A stretch of DNA of 64,000 nucleotides from Glebionis coronaria (lineage: Eukaryota; Streptophyta; Magnoliopsida; Asterales; Asteraceae), in assembly GCA_025667525.1 (NCBI GenBank), contig CM046879.1, positions 362,284,639 through 362,348,638 on the forward strand, read 5' to 3'. A model generated the notes under the pieces. The model saw only the letters and a program-made list of their open reading frames with translations. It was not told where the DNA came from and searched no databases. A program made the translations under genes and the position numbers. Positions 21,621-32,564 of this stretch are shown here, piece by piece (within the stretch, counting starts at the first letter, position 1; each line of letters begins with the position of its first letter).

Positions 21621-23418
21621 TATTGAGGGGATCGAGTCGAGCTCATGACTCGGTAAGAAAAATGAGGTGCCTCGTGGCGGAGTCCCATGCTTATCCTATG
21701 TACATATTATCGCTTTCTAATGTAGTAACGTGTGGGGATTTGTGCCCTTCCAACCTTTGTTCCGTGGTTGTTTGTGATATGTGGTTTTTAGATGATCATG
21801 ATCTTCACGATTGGAGCCTCTCGTATTTGTTTTATGGGAGCACTTGATCGTTTGCTTTGAATATCCATGATATATCCTTTTATGTTCTAACCTTAGGTTT
21901 ATAGCACACTTCATAAACGGTTTTAGATTTAACTGTTACACCCTTTTCATGATAGATTAAGCATTCGACTACGTCTCTAGTATGGGGGCTTCCAACCCTT
22001 AGACACGAAACATTGAGGACAATGTTTAACTTTAGTATGGGGGGTGAATAGATACTTGCCTTGCCAAACCTTCACGCTTTCCAAAGTTTATCTTTTTGTT
22101 TATCGTTTTGTTGCAAAATAAGGCTAAAAATTGCCAAATTTAAAAATTTTCTCATGTTTTATAAGTGTTTGAAGACATGAATGTAGATTTTTCGATGGCG
22201 AGAATAAGAGTAATTTTTGACTCGACCGTGCGTGTTGAGCACTTAGCTTCGATTCCTTAACTTTATACTAGGCTAAGTCTCTTAAATGAGGACGGGAAAT
22301 GATAGAGTTAATTATAAGTTACTATGCTAAACGTAGAGTACTCGTATTCTTTCAAAAACTCGTGTGTTCTCGTTATTTGCTTATTCTCCCTTCGCTTGTA
22401 AATATTTTTTGCTCAATAAATATTGACTTAGCGGGTTAGTCTTGATTTTTGGTTTCTAGTCTTTTCTAGTAGCTTCCATGTAATTAAATTAGGAAGACAT
22501 TAAGGTATCGCCAGCGCCACGGTTTTGAAGTATTGGAAACCCCAATAATCAAAAGCTGCACCTAATAATAAGATTTCAAGTGCTCACCTAAATCAAGCAA
22601 ACAACTTGAAGCTCACAAGGCCAAAAAATCTATGTGAAATTGAAAGTGAAACAAGCCATAATCTTTGAAGCTTTAAAGATCCAAAATTCGCTTTTAGCGT
22701 GAGGATATACGTCTTTGACCATAATAAACACCTCATGGCGAGGTTAAATAAAAGGCAAGGCAAGACCGAAGTCATAATAAAAGCTTCTTGGCGAAGTTGA
22801 ATAAAAGATGGAGGTAAACCTATGAGAATAAGGCCCATCCGGCAGGGGGCGTATAATAGTCTTGGTAATAAGTCTCATGTTCAAAACCGTTATAAAACCA
22901 TGTTTATCGATCCTTCTTGTTGACTTAATTTTTTGAAATCGTTGTCTATTAGGAGGGATTATTAATTCGATGGTCTTGGTTACACCGTTGACTCTATTTT
23001 TATACGTAAATCTCTATCATCGCGTAAGTCAAACAATGTATCCTCGTGAAACATTCAAGACAAAATAAAATATAAGAGATACAACTTAGGAAAATGGGAG
23101 GATAAGTACGTGATTAGGGAATATGAGTAGTGTTAGCATTACTAACTTATAATGACAATGATCTCGTTGCACGATTAGCATGGAATTGGGGTGGAAATCG
23201 AGGACGACGAAATTATTTCAAACGAAGCATTCATGTGTTCTTATTCTATGAACCTAAACGTCCCATTTTGCGATGAAAATCATATATTATGTCTAAAACG
23301 CAAGTAGTAGTAATAGTAGTAGTGTAGCTAGTTTATCATTCAATAAAAGTGAATAAAAATGAAATTTGGAGGTGCTACGATACATTATTCTAGCATTGCG
23401 TGAGAGCACGGCAATGGT
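21621..23418 (+). other. 3' noncoding region of element E
   Basis: About 1.8 kb without a credible gene. It shares landmarks with A, B and D: GTCGAG-x-TCATGACTCGGT just after pol, AGTATGGGGG tracts at about 21980 and 22035 (E versions of AGTGTAGGGG), and the perfect hairpin AAACATTG-AGGA-CAATGTTT at 22008-22027. A GATAGAGTTAATTATAAGT block near 22300 is also shared. Confidence 0.7.
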
Positions 23419-23432
23419 TTAGTATGGGGGAG
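23419..23432 (+). promoter_or_regulatory. Polypurine tract of element E
   Basis: TTTAGTATGGGGGAG-type sequence directly before the LTR start TGATGAGACTG. It stands where A, B and D have AAGTGTAGGGGATT and is the third such tract in the E 3' region. Confidence 0.7.
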
Positions 23433-24944
23433 TGATGAGACTGTTTTTATGCATAGTCTCATCGTCCAAAATGGGCTTAAAGTACATAAAATATCATGAA
23501 AAATGCCAAATATATGCTTGTGTTTGTTACTTGTGTATTTTAGGTACGGATATTGAGAAAATGACAAAAGGTCACAAGAAACAACAAAAAACGAACCCGG
23601 GAAACGAAGCCGCACAATAAACCAAGCCCTAGTGTTGATTTTCCAAGAATAACCCTTGAAGATTTGAAGATTGTACAAGAAGGGTCCTCCAATATTGAAT
23701 AATTGACACTTTAAACCCTTGTATATTCATAATTACAAGTTTGGTCCTTAAAGTTTGTCAAATTTACAAAAAGGGCCCTCCACTTTGAAGAATTGGCAAG
23801 AATGGTCCCTCAACAATGAAGACTTGTCAATTTTAATCCTCCACAAAGTCAACAATATAAGTCAAGACCATAATCTTTGAATAAAATGCTAAAACAACCC
23901 TTCAAGAATCATGAATTGGCAAGAAATACCCTTGAAAATACTTTGGAAAAGTATTTGGGGCAAAAGTGTGAAAAGTAAAACTTGCATAACAAAGGAAATC
24001 TGATTTTTGCTTGTTTAAACTTCAAATGACAAAGAAAGAAGAAAGGAGGGCTTAAACATGGGCGACAAGAAACTTACCTAGACCAGTGGCAGCTTGCCAC
24101 GTTCCCCACTTACCAAAATCCACCAATCAAAACCCACCCTTCTTCCACCTCACCATCCACTCACCGTTTAATATTTAATTAACTTTTCAAACGTTAATTA
24201 ATATTAAAAACACACGCTAAACACTTTTTAAACCTAAAACAAAGATCAAAACTTGTGTTCTTGGTATTCTTAGCAAAATTGGGTTTTCTCAAGTTACTTG
24301 TAATCAAGCCCTAATCTCTTCCAGAATGATGATTAGGGTGACACTAAACACATCCCAACTCTCACCTTGCATGCCACATCACCCCATATTCACATGTTAC
24401 CAACCTTGTACACGGTTTTGGGAGAAACTTCTAAAACATGCCAGAGAATCAACACACCATGTTTAGCTTCATTCCTAAGCTTCAATATGAGCCTTTAGAT
24501 GCAATTTCAACCTTTAAAACTCACACAAACAACCAAAATTCCATCACATGATTCCAAGTTTTAAAAATCTGCAAGGGCAAGATGGGGACTTCATCAGCTT
24601 AGGGTTTACGTTTTTTATGTTTTCTAGATAGTCATTGTAGCCTATAAAAGGAATATGACCTTACACATTGAGGCTTGCTCTTGGTTTTTCCTTTGTTCAC
24701 TTTTCTGTAAATCCTCCTTCATGTTTAATGAGAAGTGTTTGAATTTATGAAGAAAACCCAAGTGCCAATCTTATTTACTGCTTGTTATTGATATATGTTT
24801 GGGTTTTTGAAATCTTAAAACCTGTTTTTAAAGAGTGTGCAATAAATTGCATATTTTCCAAAAATCTTGATATTTTGCTAAGTTCTTTGGCACACCTTTG
24901 GAATTTTTGGGCTACAAGTGATCTAAATACCCTGATAAGAAGAT
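23433..24944 (+). repeat. Element E 3' LTR, left part
   Basis: Begins with a perfect 9-bp edge hairpin, GATGAGACT (23434-23442) and AGTCTCATC (23455-23463). At 23640-23945 there are diverged repeats of about 40 bases around AAAGGGTCCTCCA-like cores. A TATA box, TATAAAAG, lies at 24643-24650. The LTR is interrupted at 24944 by G; the target AAGAT is 24940-24944 and 28135-28139. No gene seen. Confidence 0.75.
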
Positions 24945-25466
24945 TGTTGGGTCAAAAAGTTGATGTGACAGAAACTCAAAAATGAAGAAAACATGAAGGC
25001 ATTTGTCTAAGCGTTGATAAGTATAAATCAGGCGTTGTCAAGAGTATAAAAGGAACAAGCGTCTTAGGTTTTATTCATATCATTCATACAAAATGTAAAC
25101 CTAAAGCGTGTGTCGACTAGGTGTGGGATTAAATGTATACACACCTAGTGATTGTTGATTATAGTTATCTCTTGAAAACCCTAATCCTTAGTCTATAAAA
25201 GGAACAAGGGTCTTAGGTTTTATTCATATCATTCATACAAGATGTAAACCTAAAGCGTATGTCGACTAGGTGTGGGATTCAATGTATACACACCTAGTGA
25301 TTGTTGATTATTAATATAATTAGCAATCTAATTGTTTAATTCTTTGTTTTTTGTGCCTAAACACCTTGTTTCCTAATTGTTGTTCTATTCTGCTGTGATT
25401 GTATGATCACATAAACAATGGTTATGCGTAGCAGCTAAAAGATTCGAGGAAACCTAGGATTACACA
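24945..25466 (+). repeat. Element G 5' LTR with duplicated promoter block
   Basis: About 522 bases starting TGTTGGGTC. It has two TATA boxes (TATAAAAG at 25045-25052 and 25194-25201) because a block of about 150 bases is duplicated: TATA, leader and hairpin ACTAGGTGTG/CACACCTAGT. The hairpin is at 25116-25149 and again near 25266-25299. The 3' LTR has one block and keeps an upstream stretch missing here. Confidence 0.88.
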
Positions 25467-25468
25467 GC

Positions 25469-25481
25469 TGGTATCAGAGCC
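25469..25481 (+). promoter_or_regulatory. Primer binding site (initiator tRNA-Met type), element G
   Basis: TGGTATCAGAGCC two bases after the 5' LTR matches the common plant initiator tRNA-Met primer site. Confidence 0.85.
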
Positions 25482-27588
25482 TCGTGGCTCGTGATGCTAG
25501 GAACAACAAGGTGTTCGTGTTTTGAGAAGAAAAGAAAAATCCGTCTAGGGTTTTTCTGGATGATTTTGTGTGCGCAGCAGTATTCAGAAGGTCATAACCT
25601 TTTATTGGACCGTTGGATCGTCACGAAATTTCTTGTGTGTGTTCTATACACATATATCTAGACATCCACCAGAGGTATTGTCAAGTTTTATCCCCAAGAA
25701 AATGTTATTAAGCGTCGAAGTCAGCAGTGATCATATGCAGTTTTCCTGTGGACAGCCGTATTCAACACACGATTTCTCCTTTGTTAACCGTTGGATCATA
25801 GTGAAATTTTTGCTGTAGATTATTGGCACTTGTGTCTAGGATCTCACCGAAGGGATCTTTGATTTAAGTTCTCATGAAGAAGTTATTCAAGGTCAAATTT
25901 GACTGCATAATGAGGTACTCAATTTTCTGCTTTTACATAAAATCATGATTAGAGTCTCTATAAACCCTAAATCGACTTAAAGCAGAAAAGTTTGAGGTTT
26001 GTGGCTGTTATAACACATGATGATTCATATGATTCAGACGCTAGTACGATTTTCTCATAACCCTAATTAGGGTTTCGATCTAATATGTCTAGTTCTAGGG
26101 TTTTATCATAGCAGCAAGTATATTCAAGGTTTGGAGTTTCTGAAAAGAGACGCAGCAATTAAATCAGTTTACGAAGCTATACTTGTGAAGTATTTGTGTT
26201 TTATGGATCACGTGAGCATGTGACAGCATGTAACAAGGATATGTGTTCATACGATACAGCCAATCAGGCAAAAGATATGAATGTATTCACACGATGTGGT
26301 CCCAGGTCTGATGTGCTCATCATGTGATTAGATATAAATGTGTGATGTTATTCGCTTGTCACAAAGCACATCACATGATTTTACAAAAGGCAAAAGTGTT
26401 CATGTGAATGAAGAAAAAGAAGAGTTGAAGTTGCAATATATTCCTATTTTCATGGGATATGAAACACAACGTGGGAGGGACTTTTGCTTTACGCTCTGAT
26501 GAATATTGGTACGAGATTATGTAGGGCAAGGTTTATCTTCCTGATTTTTAGGGATATACTATATATTTGTGTTTATCCCATGATATTATGCTGGAATATT
26601 GGACGTGATAGGAGTTAATTTAGCCACTGACAAAAGTTTTTGGTTCGACGCTGACAAGAATAAGTTAAGCACTGTTGGAAAGTGCTGACACTTGTTGTCC
26701 GATATATTATTTTTCAAACGCTGACAAGTGTTGTTTGATGTTGGACAACACACAGTGGTGATATATTAGATACAGGAGGATATTGGACAAAAAAGGAATA
26801 GCTTCTGTTTGGAAAATTGATACGATTTTGGCACACAAAAAGAGGTATCTACACACGAAGGTACATGGAATCTCCATTTTTATACAGAATATCAATTTGA
26901 TATTTATGGCTCGGATATTTTTAAAAGGGGTTAATGATTTTACTGCGAGTTGGCAACAATTTGTGAAGTAATTTATTGGATTTGATTATGTAATCGGGGT
27001 AGCCTTATAAAAGAGTTATCCGTCGTAATGCTTTTACATATGATAAGAAGATTAAGATTCTTCATGAAGAGGTGTTGGCTTAAGGGGAACAATTCTTATG
27101 GTAAATTTGATGTTCGAAGAAGATTTTCGCGAGTTTGTGTTCTATCATATCTTTAAATATGGTGCCTAGTCAACATTATTCTTTACAGGTAACTTGTTCA
27201 TGCTTACACGGTTGCTGACGAAGACTTGTCATAACACTTGAAGGAGTTACATTATCGTGCTCAGTGTCTCAGAAAGGATGAGAATATTGACAAAGGGATC
27301 GAGGTCTACTTATATTTAATCATCTGTATAAGTTCTTCATCACATGGATAGTGCAAGACATGGAACACAAGGTTGGGTATTCTACTTCTACATCAAGAAT
27401 ATTCTATTTGTTTTTCTTCAAAATCATTACATAGAGCCTACATTTGGAGAATCTTCAAGATTGCGTACATTTTTTACTTCTTTGTTGATGTGACAAAAAG
27501 GGGAAGACATACATGCTACAATTTAGGGGAAGCAATTAGAAGATGATGTACAACTTACAAGAGATACAAAAAGAGTTTTGCCGACATC
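25482..27588 (+). other. Noncoding interior of element G
   Basis: About 2.1 kb without coding potential that I can recognise. The leader holds two diverged copies of a block around ACCGTTGGATC-x-GTGAAATTT (near 25605-25630 and 25788-25812). Near 26640-26740 short GCTGACAAG-type stretches recall LTR sequence. Several AGGGGAAG tracts near 27500-27600 resemble the polypurine tract. Confidence 0.7.
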
Positions 27589-27602
27589 AACTAGGGGAAG
27601 AT
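27589..27602 (+). promoter_or_regulatory. Polypurine tract of element G
   Basis: AACTAGGGGAAGAT directly precedes the 3' LTR. An extra similar AGGGGAAG tract occurs near 27528. Confidence 0.7.
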
Positions 27603-28134
27603 TGTTGGGTCAAAAAGTTGATGTGGCAGAAACTCAAAAACGAAGAAAACATGAAGGCATTTGTCTAAGCGTTGACAAGTGTAAATCAGGCGTTGTCAAG
27701 AGTAAATTAGGCGTTGACAGAAGTCAACAAAAGTCAAACGTTGTTGGAATGTCTATTTAGGATAAGTATTAAGAATATTTGATAATATTCTGTATTAGTT
27801 ATTTAAATAGAAGATTTGCATGTTTATTCATAGTTATCTCTTGAAAACCCTAATCCTTAGTCTATAAAAAGAACAAGGGTCTTAGGTTTATTCATATCAT
27901 TCATACAAGATGTAAACCTAAAGCGTGTGTTTACTAGGTGTGGGATTTAATGTATACACACCTAGTGATTGTTGATTCTTAATATAATTAGCAATCCAAT
28001 TGTTTAATTCTTTGTGTTTTGTGCCTAAACACCTTGTTTCCTAATTGTTCTTCTATTCCGCTGTGATTGTATGATCACATGAACAATGGTTATGCCTAGC
28101 AGCTAAAAGATTCGAGGAAACCTAGGATTCCCCA
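27603..28134 (+). repeat. Element G 3' LTR
   Basis: 532 bases with a single TATA box (27863-27870) and a single ACTAGGTGTG/CACACCTAGT hairpin near 27934-27967. It ends CCCA at 28134, followed by AAGAT. It keeps a segment (about 27700-27830) that the 5' LTR lacks. Confidence 0.88.
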
Positions 28135-28139
28135 AAGAT

Positions 28140-28811
28140 TATCAAGGTATTGGGAGCTTGTGGATTGGGGATAATCAAAGAGTGGGTAGAAAGGTTGCAT
28201 TAATCAAGGCTTTGTCACCTTTCTGTTTTTCATATTATTGTCTAACCCTGTTGAATCTTAGCAGCTTGTTTGTGGAAGCTTGTGCCTTGTTTTGCTAGGC
28301 ACATCAGCTCAAAAATTCGTGAGTGTGGATGTACATTAATGAGGTTCGAGTTCTTGAGCCCAAAAATCTGTCAAAATACTTGAATTTTTTGATTTTGAGT
28401 TCTGCTATTGTTCTTGTTGTTTTTGTGGCTTAATCTTGCTTGATACTGCATAATATATCTGTTATTGTGTTTGATTGGGCTTGCTAACATTGAATCACAC
28501 TTTTACTTGTTTAAATCTTGGATTGAAAAAGATAAGGGGTGTTTGGGTTAACCTGTTTAAGTGCATAAGTTGTTATTGAGTTATTGTTTGTTGTTTGTTT
28601 GAGTTGGTATCTGTTATATGCTGGGTTGAGTGCTCATTGCTGCAAGTTATGTGTTTTAATACATCAAAATCTTGATTGTGCTATAAAAGTTCGAAATCTG
28701 CTTGTTTTGACCAAAGATTTTGGAAACACTTAGTTTGTATGCATGCTTAGGGATAACAAGTGATTAAACATACTTAATATAACTCGTTAAGAAGATTTGA
28801 GTGTTTGAAAT
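28140..28811 (+). repeat. Element E 3' LTR, right part (or its flank)
   Basis: Sequence resumes after G without a break in character: AT-rich, no open frame. It runs to the start of H at 28812. I could not identify the LTR end, so the last part might be older flanking DNA. Confidence 0.5.
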
Positions 28812-29121
28812 TGTTGGAAATACGTTTTTAACGTATATTAGAAGTATCGGTCACTCCAACAGTATTGTAATATGTTTAGTAGCTCGTAGTTAAAGGTTAA
28901 GTTACATTAATGTTTAACCCGACCCATGGGCTTGTCATGGGTTGGAGGCCCAAGTCCATTAAGGACTTGGGTATATAAACCCCTTTCCACCATGGAAAGG
29001 GGTGTTGTTTGTTTTACTCATTTCACATATTTATAAAAGTTTCTTTGTTTCTCTCTCTACTCTCTCTATCTCGATTCACAACAACCCTCTTGATTAGTTA
29101 TAAGATTATCACGATTCTACA
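28812..29121 (+). repeat. Element H 5' LTR
   Basis: 310 bases, TGTTGGAAAT to TTCTACA, followed by the primer site. A 7-bp edge hairpin (ATACGTT/AACGTAT, 28820-28836) and three further inverted repeats around the TATA box make it unusually palindromic. A pyrimidine-rich CTCTCTCTAC stretch near 29050 lies in the probable leader. Confidence 0.9.
28919..29002 (+). promoter_or_regulatory. Core promoter of H: TATA box between two perfect palindromes
   Basis: TATATAAA at 28972-28979 is flanked exactly by CCCAAGTCC-N5-GGACTTGGG (28949-28971) and CCCCTTTCC-N5-GGAAAGGGG (28980-29002), both perfect 9-bp stems with 5-base loops. A third inverted repeat, ACCCATG-N7-CATGGGT (28922-28942), lies upstream. 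TATA position and LTR context support promoter function; the role of the stems is unknown. Confidence 0.75.
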
Positions 29122-29123
29122 AT

Positions 29124-29137
29124 TGGTATCAAGAGCC
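29124..29137 (+). promoter_or_regulatory. Primer binding site (initiator tRNA-Met type), element H
   Basis: TGGTATCAAGAGCC two bases after the LTR. It matches the usual tRNA-Met primer with one extra A, a common variant in copia elements. Confidence 0.85.
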
Positions 29138-29388
29138 ATGGGATGATATAAGGTTTTTTGTTGTGTTAGTTTTTAGTTTTCATACTCTTTAATCAAGTTA
29201 TATCCGTGTTTTCAATTTTTTGTGTTTTTCACCACAAAATATTTGCTACCAATTGCCTACATAGTTGTGGTAGGAATTTGTGTTATTCATCTTGGTGATT
29301 TTTCATGAAAAGTTGGAATTTTTAGCTTGATTTTTGGGTAAAACTTAAAAGTTCAAAAATTTTTCTTATACGGAATATATGGGTTTTA

Positions 29389-29875
29389 CTTGTCGGAATA
29401 CAAGGGTTTACAGTATTCCGGATAAGAGGTTTTGGCAGCTTATTCCAGATAAGAGGTGTGTAAGTATTCCGGATAAGAGGTTAGCAAGCTATTCTGGATA
29501 AGAGGTTTGGCAACATATTCCGGATAAGAGGGGTGTAAGTATTCCGAGTAAGAAGTTTGACAAACAGTCCGGATAAGCTTAAGTAGTTGAATTCCGGATA
29601 AGAGTACCAAGATTATTCCGGATAAGTCTGCAGTAGTTATATTCCGGATAAGAGTACCAAGATTATTCCGGATAAGTTGCAATAGTTATATTCCGGATAA
29701 GAGTACCAAGATTATTCTGGATAAGCTGAATTAATCGTATTCCGGATAAGAGCTAGAGATTTTTCCGGATAAGCTGACGTAGTTATTCCGGATAAGAGGT
29801 CTGTAATTATTCTGGATAAGAAGTTTTAAAGAATTATTCCGGATAAGAAGGTCAGAAAGCATTTTTTTCAGGATA
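29389..29875 (+). repeat. Tandem ATTCCGGATAAG array in the H leader
   Basis: Around twenty units of ATTCCGGATAAG(AGG), mostly 20-33 bases apart with variable spacers. Units near 29640-29730 recur with the same spacer (AGTACCAAGATT). The array lies between primer site and gag, so it would be in the genomic RNA leader. The core matches arrays in the LTRs of A, B and D. The antisense open frame 29440-29682 is a by-product of the repeat. Confidence 0.9.
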
Positions 29876-29970
29876 AGCTTCAGATTTCTACATCAACTTA
29901 CAAAAAATTCCATAACCTTATTTCATTGCTCGATCAAAAAGATAATCTTTTTCAATCAACAGTTCAAAAA

Positions 29971-30675
29971 ATGAATCCTCATTCATTCATGCCTACAATG
30001 ACTTCACTTACCAATATCACAATCATCTCGGGTACCGACACTCGTCCACCTTTGCTCATCAAATATTTATTTGAAGCATGGCAAGGTCGCATGAAAACGT
30101 ACATCATGGGCAAACCCAATGGTCGACTTATGCTTCAATCTATTGAAAAAGGTCCATTAGATTGGGGAGAAGTTACCGTCAACAACGTGACAAGGGCTAG
30201 GGAGTATCATGAGTTAATCGATGCTAACAAAATCATTGCCGATGCAGATGAAAGGGCCGTTCAGACAATTCTTCAAGCCCTTCCACCCGATATCTTTAGA
30301 ATGGTAAGTGAACACACAGTGGCAAAGAATCTTTGGGATCGATTAGCTGTTTTGTTACAAGGGACCTCTCTCACTAAGCAAGAACAAAAGTGTCAATTGT
30401 ATGACTTGTTTGATAGGTTTACATACATTCCAGGGGAGACTCTTCACGAGTACTACTGGCGTTTCACCACTTTGATGAATGACATGAACATGTATAATCT
30501 AAGGATTGAACAGTTTCAACTAAACACAAAGTTCTTGAACATGTTACCCCAAGAATGGAGTCAATATGTCACTGATGTTATGATGATTTGCGATTTGCAC
30601 AAGTCCAATTTAGATCAACTCTATGCTTTCTTACAACAACACGAGAAGCATGTGATCCAAAAACGACTCTCTTAG
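29971..30675 (+). pseudogene. Gag N-terminal region of element H
   Basis: I choose ATG 29971 (MNPHSFMPTMTSL); the frame is open a little farther upstream but without ATG. It has the copia-type gag domain: a tryptophan near LFEAWQGRMKTYI, then KNLWDRLAVLLQG, a Gln/Lys-rich helix, LHEYYWRFTTLMNDM and FLNMLPQEWSQYV, about 230 residues. A TAG at 30673-30675 interrupts it; the same frame continues to 31245 and beyond. Gag would build the particle. Confidence 0.88.
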
Positions 30676-32564
30676 GGATCTTATCAAGAACCATCGGCAT
30701 TAATGGCAAACCATCCTACACTGTCATGCCACAAATCTCAGCTTGCTTTGGGACACCAATCTTCATATCAAACATTGTATCAAACACAAAGCTTCCCACA
30801 GTACTCGATCTTGCCACAACCACCTACATCTTATCACCAACAATACAAGCAACCAGCAACATCATCACAAGGAGATTCACATTCGTCACCTTATGCTTCA
30901 CACCAGTATTCACCTTATCAACCTCCAACAAACCCTGCTTTTACCTATCAACAACTTGAGGCTCCTCAACCCCATTATTCACAACAAGTTAGTACTCCAT
31001 CAAATCCGATTGTAGCTCAATCAGAACCAGCGTTCTATTGTGATGATGAGATTCCTGTCCCTGATTTTAGACAAGGGGATAGTCCTACTGATATACTTGC
31101 TCAAATGTCTGCTTATCTCACTCAAACATTGAACAAACGAGGTTACAGAAGGCCAGCTCCAACAAACAATCATTTAAGGAACTCTTCTAACTCTCGACAA
31201 CAAGCTACAATTCACGATGGCAGATTCATGTTGCAACCAGTTTAGGGGAGACCCAATTCATCTACTGCTGGTGCACGTTCATCTAACACTGCTGCTACAA
31301 GAGGTAATAGCATTGGAAAAACGAAGTTGATTATATGCTACAACTGCAAAGGGGAAGGGCACATGGCCCGAGAGTGTAAGCAGCCCAGGAGGAAAAGGGA
31401 CAGCACATGGTTTCAGGAGAAAATTTACTTGGTGAATGCTCAAGCCCAAGGACGTGAGCTCGATGAAGAAGAATTGGCATTTCTCGCAGATCCGGGAGTC
31501 GCGGACACTGACGGTCTCACAACAGCCATCACAAACAATGCCGCATATCAATGTGATTATTTGAATGCATACGACTCTGACTGTGATGATCTCAATACCG
31601 CCAAAGCAGGTCTCATGGAAAATCATTCACTTTATGGAGCTGACACAATTTCTGAGGTACCAAATACTGCTACAGATACTAGTATTGTACCTTATCAAGT
31701 TGAGCAAGTGTCTGAGTATTCGGAACACCCTCCGGTGGTTAGTAACTCAATCGAGGAAACAAACAATGATAGCAATATCAATGAAAGTCCCCACACTTTG
31801 AGTGAACTACAACCGGGAGCTATTACGACTACCAATTCGTCTGCTCAACCTGATTTGGTTATGGTCTCAGCATCTTTGCTTAGCCAAATGAATAATGCGG
31901 TCCTTGAAACCCTCAGTGTTAATCAGAATTTATCTACCGAGCTTGCTTTGCATAAGGAAAAGGTTAAAACCTTGGAATTAACTCCTGTGTCCACTACCTT
32001 AACCAATCCAGAATTTGATAGGTTTAGGCAAGTCCAAATGGATAATCTGCTAGAAATTGAGAGTTTAAGAGCAAATCTTTCGAAAGAACTTAAAGAAAAA
32101 GAGTCAGTCGTTAATAATTTTCAAAAACTACAAACGGATTTCGAAATACTCGAGTCTAAAAGAGTTGAAACGGAAATTAAGGCGTCTGAGAGAGTTAAAA
32201 AGACTGAAATTTTGCTTTTAAAATTATACTTTGCTTCGCATTTAGTACACTTGTTTCATTCTTCATTTCAAGAGTTCAATCTATCGCGTCTAATAGACCT
32301 ACCACCTAACCCGGGGTATGCAAAGCAAGCATTTCACCAAAATCCTCGACTTTATGATGCAACTAAGTTAGGATTGGTATTAGATCCGATTGTGTTTGTA
32401 AATGACTCTGAGAGCATGACACCATATGAAGAGAATCGGTTAAAATTACTTACTACATATCCTGAATATGACTATGCTCAAATTAATGCAACAAATGCTA
32501 AGATATATCTTAGAACTCGATTTAATATGAAAAAGAAAACTATCCAAACATCCACTTTCATGCC
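30676..32564 (+). pseudogene. Gag C-terminal region with CCHC knuckle and start of long coiled-coil region, element H
   Basis: Same frame as the preceding segment, with a second TAG at 31243-31245. First comes a Gln/Pro/Tyr/Ser-rich low-complexity stretch (30700-31200), then the zinc knuckle CYNCKGEGHMAREC at 31336-31377 (canonical CX2CX4HX4C). LDEEELAFLADPG and an acidic region follow, then long Leu/Glu/Lys-rich helices (around 31900-32210) with coiled-coil character. The frame runs into B at 32565 and resumes at 43328 in frame (the codon at the junction is completed across the insertion). Confidence 0.85.

Larger units (their letters stand above)
24945..28134 (+). mobile_element. Element G: short non-autonomous LTR retrotransposon (copia-like signals)
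   Basis: 3.19 kb, bounded by LTRs 24945-25466 and 27603-28134 with target duplication AAGAT. It has an initiator tRNA-Met type primer site (25469-25481) and a purine tract (27589-27602). The 2.1 kb interior has no gag or pol and no open frame above about 80 codons, so it must borrow proteins in trans (LARD/TRIM class). LTR ends TGTTGGGTC and CCCA/CACA, with the primer site, point to a Ty1/copia partner. Confidence 0.9.
19956..28811 (+). mobile_element. Element E: 5'-truncated Athila-like retrotransposon, itself interrupted by G
   Basis: Begins in the middle of the reverse transcriptase at the F boundary and continues through RNase H, integrase remnants, a 3' noncoding region, polypurine tract (23419-23432) and a 3' LTR starting TGATGAGACTG at 23433. 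G is inserted at 24945-28134, and H starts at 28812 within or next to the same LTR. Codons and LTR differ clearly from A and B, so it is another Athila family and the oldest layer here. The missing 5' part probably lies left of F, outside the window. Confidence 0.8.

Noticed and set aside
26707..26971. Opposed 62-codon frames inside G
   Set aside because: Short, overlapping on both strands, no motif. The interior of G looks non-coding.
29440..29682. Antisense open frame with SYPEY-type repeats
   Set aside because: Reverse translation of the ATTCCGGATAAG array in the H leader.
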